The notes under the pieces were generated by a model, which was given only the letters and a program-made list of their open reading frames with translations, was not told the DNA's origin and ran no database searches. Positions 61,066 through 64,000 of a stretch of 64,000 nucleotides of DNA are shown here, in pieces. Numbering within the stretch: position 1 is the stretch's first letter; each line of letters starts with the position of its first letter. The DNA comes from Ottowia thiooxydans DSM 14619. Its GTDB lineage: Bacteria; Pseudomonadota; Gammaproteobacteria; Burkholderiales; Burkholderiaceae_C. A program made the translations under genes and the position numbers. The stretch spans positions 86,833-150,832 of the forward strand of contig NZ_AUGX01000017.1 in NCBI RefSeq assembly GCF_000422885.1, given 5' to 3'.

Positions 61066-61977
61066 TCAGCTCACCGTGCGCTGCATGAAATCCAGGCCCG
61101 CACGATTGAAATCTTCCGGTGATTCAAACTGAGACCAGTGCGATGAGCGGCGGATTTCCACATACTCAGCTTTCGGGATCAGCTTCGAAACACGTTGTGC
61201 GGTCTCAAGAAAAATGTCTTTGTGGTCCACTGCGCCTATCACCAGCGTGGGCGCCTGCAGGCTTCGCCACTCGTCTTCAGCAATCAGGTTGCGCGCACGC
61301 ATATGCGGCTCCTGCAAACACAGAATGTGCTCCATGGCGCGTCGCATGCCAGGCTGTTGGTACACCGCCTGCCGAACGCCGACAAAATCATCTATGCGGT
61401 TCTGCTCTTCAAGAATGAGGCCCTTGAACACGGCACTGACATTCGCCCAGCTCGGGTCATCCACAGCCTTGTAGCGTGCACCCTTGATCTCCGTCGATGT
61501 TTGCGCATCAGTGAGCAGCCCGGCCGCAGAAATCAGCATCAGGCTCTGTGTTTTCTCCGGATGCATCAGTGCAAAACGCACGGCGATCCAAGCGCCGAGA
61601 GACACCCCGATGATGGACGCCTTATCTATCCCCACCGCCTGCATGAAGTTACGCACGTGCTCGACATACACCGGGATTTCGTAATCGATGTCGGGTTTGC
61701 CGCTAAAGCCTGAGCCTATGGTGTCGAAGGCATAGCAGTTGTAGTGCTTTGAAAAAGCCGCCAGGTTGGCGCAAAAGCATTCCCAGCTGCCGCCGGTGCC
61801 GTGCACCATCAACAATGGTGGGCCGTCTTCAGGCCCGGCCTGGACATAGCGCGTACGAATGCCGCCCGCGTCTATCCAGCCTTGGCGGAAAGAGGTTTCA
61901 CGCAATTCGGACCAAACGCTTCGAAATGGTTTGGCCACTTCAGCCGTGTGCGCTTCGGTTTTCATCTCGGTGCTCAT
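61066..61977 (-). CDS. Alpha/beta hydrolase (meta-cleavage product hydrolase-like)
   Basis: A 303-residue alpha/beta hydrolase. The oxyanion region is LLMVHGTGGSWECF, the nucleophile elbow IIGVSLGAWIAVRFALMHPE, the acidic residue region LVIGAVDHKDIFLET and the catalytic histidine RRSSHWSQFE. The set and length resemble C-C hydrolases that split ring-cleavage products, but esterases share it. It lies 40 bp after the VOC gene and before the Bug receptor. Confidence 0.9.
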   Translation of the reverse strand: MSTEMKTEAHTAEVAKPFRSVWSELRETSFRQGWIDAGGIRTRYVQAGPEDGPPLLMVHGTGGSWECFCANLAAFSKHYNCYAFDTIGSGFSGKPDIDYEIPVYVEHVRNFMQAVGIDKASIIGVSLGAWIAVRFALMHPEKTQSLMLISAAGLLTDAQTSTEIKGARYKAVDDPSWANVSAVFKGLILEEQNRIDDFVGVRQAVYQQPGMRRAMEHILCLQEPHMRARNLIAEDEWRSLQAPTLVIGAVDHKDIFLETAQRVSKLIPKAEYVEIRRSSHWSQFESPEDFNRAGLDFMQRTVS

Positions 61978-62017
61978 AGATCGTGTAGGTCTCGTGTAAA
62001 AAATCTTGCCGTGCGTC

Positions 62018-62554
62018 TCAACCGGCCAGACGCTGACTCAGCGCCTGTTGCCATGTTTCGCGCGACTGAAAGCTCACATCGCTGCGCACCATGGCTTCTG
62101 TAGTGGCGCGAATCTCGTCGGGCGGTGCGTCCAGGTCCAGTGGCTGCAGGTGCGGCTGGTTCACATACCAGGGCGAACTTGCGTAGATTTCGACCTTGTT
62201 GCCCTCGGGATCCAGAAAGTAAATGCTCCACGCATTGCCATGGTTTGAGGGCCGCAGATCACGCAACCCCATTTTTGCAACGGCACGGTGGTAGTACTGC
62301 AGGTCCTCCAGTGTCTTCACGCGAAAGGACATCTGGCTGACAGGTGAATATTCATCATCAGGGCGACCGCTGATCATCACCAACTGGTGATGTTCGTCAG
62401 GATTGCGGCTCATGAAGGTGATGCGGCTGCCGCGCAACTCACCGGTGTCAGTCACCACCATGCCTAGCAAATCGCCGTAGAACGCGACCATCGTGTCGAG
62501 ATCACGAACATAAAGCCCCAGGTGGGTTAGCTGGGCATCAGGTGGGAGGGCCAT
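62018..62554 (-). CDS. VOC-family protein (extradiol dioxygenase-like)
   Basis: A 178-residue vicinal-oxygen-chelate protein. It begins AQLTHLGLYVRDLDTMVAFY with a first metal histidine, has DEHHQLVMISGRPDDE in the middle and IYFLDPEGNKVEIYAS with a metal glutamate. One VOC module is present, so it is shorter than two-module catechol dioxygenases. A single-module dioxygenase or a lyase are the options. The ATG at 62554 follows AAGGAAG; an earlier ATG at 62575 lacks such a site. Divergent from the IclR-type regulator. Confidence 0.88.
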   Translation of the reverse strand: MALPPDAQLTHLGLYVRDLDTMVAFYGDLLGMVVTDTGELRGSRITFMSRNPDEHHQLVMISGRPDDEYSPVSQMSFRVKTLEDLQYYHRAVAKMGLRDLRPSNHGNAWSIYFLDPEGNKVEIYASSPWYVNQPHLQPLDLDAPPDEIRATTEAMVRSDVSFQSRETWQQALSQRLAG

Positions 62555-62666
62555 GGTTTCTTCCTTCAGGGTCATGAGGCAAAACGACCCGCGAAGGATA
62601 TGGATGGCTATGATCTGGTGTCAAACGATTTCACCCCAATGTCCAGCCCTTGAACATTTCACTTTC

Positions 62667-63449
62667 ATGAGCGAGTCTTCTTACCATTCAGTCCGAGGGC
62701 TTGAGCGGGGCCTGGCTGTGCTGCGTGCCGTTAACGCGCTCGGGCATGCCACTTCGGTTGAAGTAGCAAGCCACACTGGCCTACCCCGCCCTACGGTGCA
62801 TCGCCTGCTTGAAACGCTGCGCACGGAAGGTTTTCTGCGCCGCTCCGCTCTGCGCGATCCCTACCGCCTGACACTCAAGGTCAAGAGCCTCTCCGGTGGT
62901 TACAAGGACGAGGACTGGATCACCGATATTGCAGATGTCGTGCTCGCGGAGCTTTTCGATGAGGTGGTGTGGCCAACGGATATCGCCACCTTCGAAGACG
63001 ACGGCATGGTGATCCGATCGACCACGCATTCCCGCAGCCCACTGTCAATAGAGCGCTCATGGGTCGGCCGCCAACTGCCCATGCTGAGCACTGCGGTCGG
63101 CTGGACCTATCTCGCTTTCACACCTGCGAAAGAGCGAAATGCGATCCTGGAACGCATTGGTGCTGTGTCAGGTCCGGATCAGGAGAAGATGCGCGATCCG
63201 GATGCCGTGCGCCGCTCGCTGGCCGCGACGCGGCGGCGCGGTTACGGCACCCGACAGCGCGAGTACATGGCCAAGACCTCCAGCATCGCAGTACCGATCA
63301 TGAACGGCGCACACGTGTTGGGCTGCCTCAACATCATCTGGATAGATTCCGCGATGCCTTTCGATGTGGCAACCCGCCGTTACCTGCCTTTGTTGCGGCA
63401 GGCCGCTACGGGCATCGAGGTGGCTTATCAGGAACGTGTGGCGATCTAA
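62667..63449 (+). CDS. IclR-family regulator, MhpR-like
   Basis: A 260-residue regulator. The N terminus SVRGLERGLAVLRAVNAL and the HTH SVEVASHTGLPRPTVHRLLE, followed by RTEGFLRRS, are close in layout to MhpR, the activator of 3-(3-hydroxyphenyl)propionate genes. The effector domain contains VVWPTDIATFEDDGMVIRST, SWVGRQLPMLSTAVGWTYLA and TSSIAVPIMNGAHVLGCLNI. It is divergent from the VOC/hydrolase/Bug/FAH group and probably activates it in response to an aromatic compound. A start farther upstream would add 38 residues that overlap the divergent gene. Confidence 0.9.
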   Translation: MSESSYHSVRGLERGLAVLRAVNALGHATSVEVASHTGLPRPTVHRLLETLRTEGFLRRSALRDPYRLTLKVKSLSGGYKDEDWITDIADVVLAELFDEVVWPTDIATFEDDGMVIRSTTHSRSPLSIERSWVGRQLPMLSTAVGWTYLAFTPAKERNAILERIGAVSGPDQEKMRDPDAVRRSLAATRRRGYGTRQREYMAKTSSIAVPIMNGAHVLGCLNIIWIDSAMPFDVATRRYLPLLRQAATGIEVAYQERVAI

Positions 63450-63796
63450 GAGTTTGTTCAAAGTCTTCTCGTGGTCTCCCTGCGCCCGTTGCACGGCGCC
63501 GAATAACCGAGAGGGCCGAGCGCAGCAATGGCCCGAGTGGGTATCCCACCCCTTGAGGCCGTGCTGAGGAGCGCAGGGCAAGGGGCGGGCAAGCGCACTG
63601 AAAGATGCTCTTGCTTCAAGAACTAGCTTGCGGCAGCTGTTTGAACGTAGTGAGCGAAGCGAAAGAAGTGAGATGGTATGGACGCCTCCCACCTCTGCCG
63701 CAAAACCCATGAGCGCAAAGAGGTGGGGTCTCGCATCTAACGGCATCAAGTGCCAAAGTAGAGTTTCAAGCAACTACTGACGAAGGAGACCCCGAC
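63450..63796 (+). other. Non-coding left end of IS110-family element with strong stem-loop
   Basis: A 347-bp stretch without a convincing gene, lying between the IclR stop and an IS110-type transposase start. It contains a perfect 9-bp stem, CCCACCTCT (63688-63696) and AGAGGTGGG (63719-63727), around a 22-nt loop. In IS110-group elements the non-coding end before the recombinase gene encodes the structured bridge RNA, so part of this region may be such an RNA gene. The element's outer boundary could not be fixed. Confidence 0.5.
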
Positions 63797-64000
63797 ATGA
63801 ATATTACGACTTTTGCCATCGATATTGCGAAGTCCGTCTTCCAACTGCACTGGGTAGAGCCGGCAACTGGTGAGATTCATCGCCGTAAGCTCGCGCGCGG
63901 CAAAGTTCTTGAGTTCTTCGCCCAGCGCCAGTCAGCTCGTATCGCCATGGAAGCTTGCGGCAGCGCCCATCACTGGGCCAGGCAACTGGCTGCGCTGGGT
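63797..64000 (+). mobile_element. IS110-family transposase, 5' part (runs off window)
   Basis: The frame begins at ATG 63797 after GAAGGAGA and is open for 68 codons to the window edge. The translation starts MNITTFAIDIAKSVFQLHWV, with the first acidic residue of the DEDD RuvC-like core, and has ARIAMEACGSAHHWARQLAA, the next conserved acid and the HHWAR-type motif of IS110 recombinases. The catalytic serine domain lies outside the window. The element is inserted beside the MhpR-like regulator gene. Confidence 0.88.

Noticed and set aside
1..64000. CRISPR arrays, tRNA or rRNA genes
   Set aside because: No regularly spaced direct repeats, cloverleaf-like sequence or rRNA stretches were noticed on either strand; a dedicated scan was not possible.

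Overview
The window is high-GC chromosomal DNA from a betaproteobacterium, most likely order Burkholderiales and family Comamonadaceae or a close relative. Four periplasmic receptors of the Bug (tripartite tricarboxylate) type, two complete Liv-type branched-chain/carboxylate ABC importers, several CaiB-type CoA-transferases, many IclR/TetR/LysR/MerR regulators and a glmS gene divergent from an Lrp/AsnC regulator are all typical of that group. No rRNA, tRNA or CRISPR array was seen. The species cannot be named from the sequence alone.

Region 1 (1-6.8 kb) holds unrelated single genes: the 3' end of a LysR regulator, a bestrophin-like channel overlapping an NmrA-like oxidoreductase, a divergent GlxA-type regulator, a short element with perfect 34-bp inverted ends, a class-C beta-lactamase-fold hydrolase, an EamA exporter and a DUF1398 protein. 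Region 2 (6.9-16.4 kb) is an acyl-CoA catabolic island: thioesterase, two CaiB CoA-transferases, a MaoC-type dehydratase and an acyl-CoA dehydrogenase on the minus strand, divergent from a TetR regulator, enoyl-CoA hydratase, quinone oxidoreductase, Bug receptor and second hydratase. A perfect palindrome sits in the divergent promoter. Region 3 (16.4-21.6 kb) holds a mechanosensitive channel and a MerR/carotenoid-oxygenase pair with a textbook 19-bp-spacer MerR promoter.

Region 4 (21.8-29.4 kb) is one minus-strand operon: TetR, acyl-CoA ligase, enoyl-CoA hydratase, substrate-binding protein and LivHMGF. It looks like import and CoA activation of an organic acid. After it comes a decayed non-specific nuclease gene and a stretch of gene-poor DNA (29.4-30.3 kb).

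Region 5 (30.3-47.9 kb) is the most unusual part: an 11-gene operon (Liv-type ABC importer, two MmgE/PrpD proteins, FAD-dependent oxidoreductase, CobW-type GTPase, dihydroorotase-like amidohydrolase, cysteine hydrolase), then a methylisocitrate-lyase-like gene and a convergent pair (third MmgE/PrpD, Bug receptor). Two closely similar IclR regulators bracket the block, and related operator-like repeats lie before each. The gene set suggests an uncharacterised pathway that opens a cyclic amide, imide or ureide and degrades the resulting branched dicarboxylic acid by hydration and C-C cleavage. The substrate is not known.

Region 6 (48-59 kb) returns to mostly core genes: an AT-rich O-acyltransferase gene (probably acquired), glmS, AsnC, a fused fatty-acid-hydroxylase/lysoplasmalogenase-like membrane protein, a D-threonine-aldolase-like PLP enzyme, a histidine phosphatase, a DUF4136 lipoprotein, ttcA and aroQ. 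Region 7 (59-63.4 kb) is a small catabolic group (FAH-family hydrolase, Bug receptor with an apparent ATA start, alpha/beta hydrolase, VOC protein) divergent from an MhpR-like IclR regulator. The window ends inside an IS110-family transposase whose upstream non-coding part contains a strong stem-loop.
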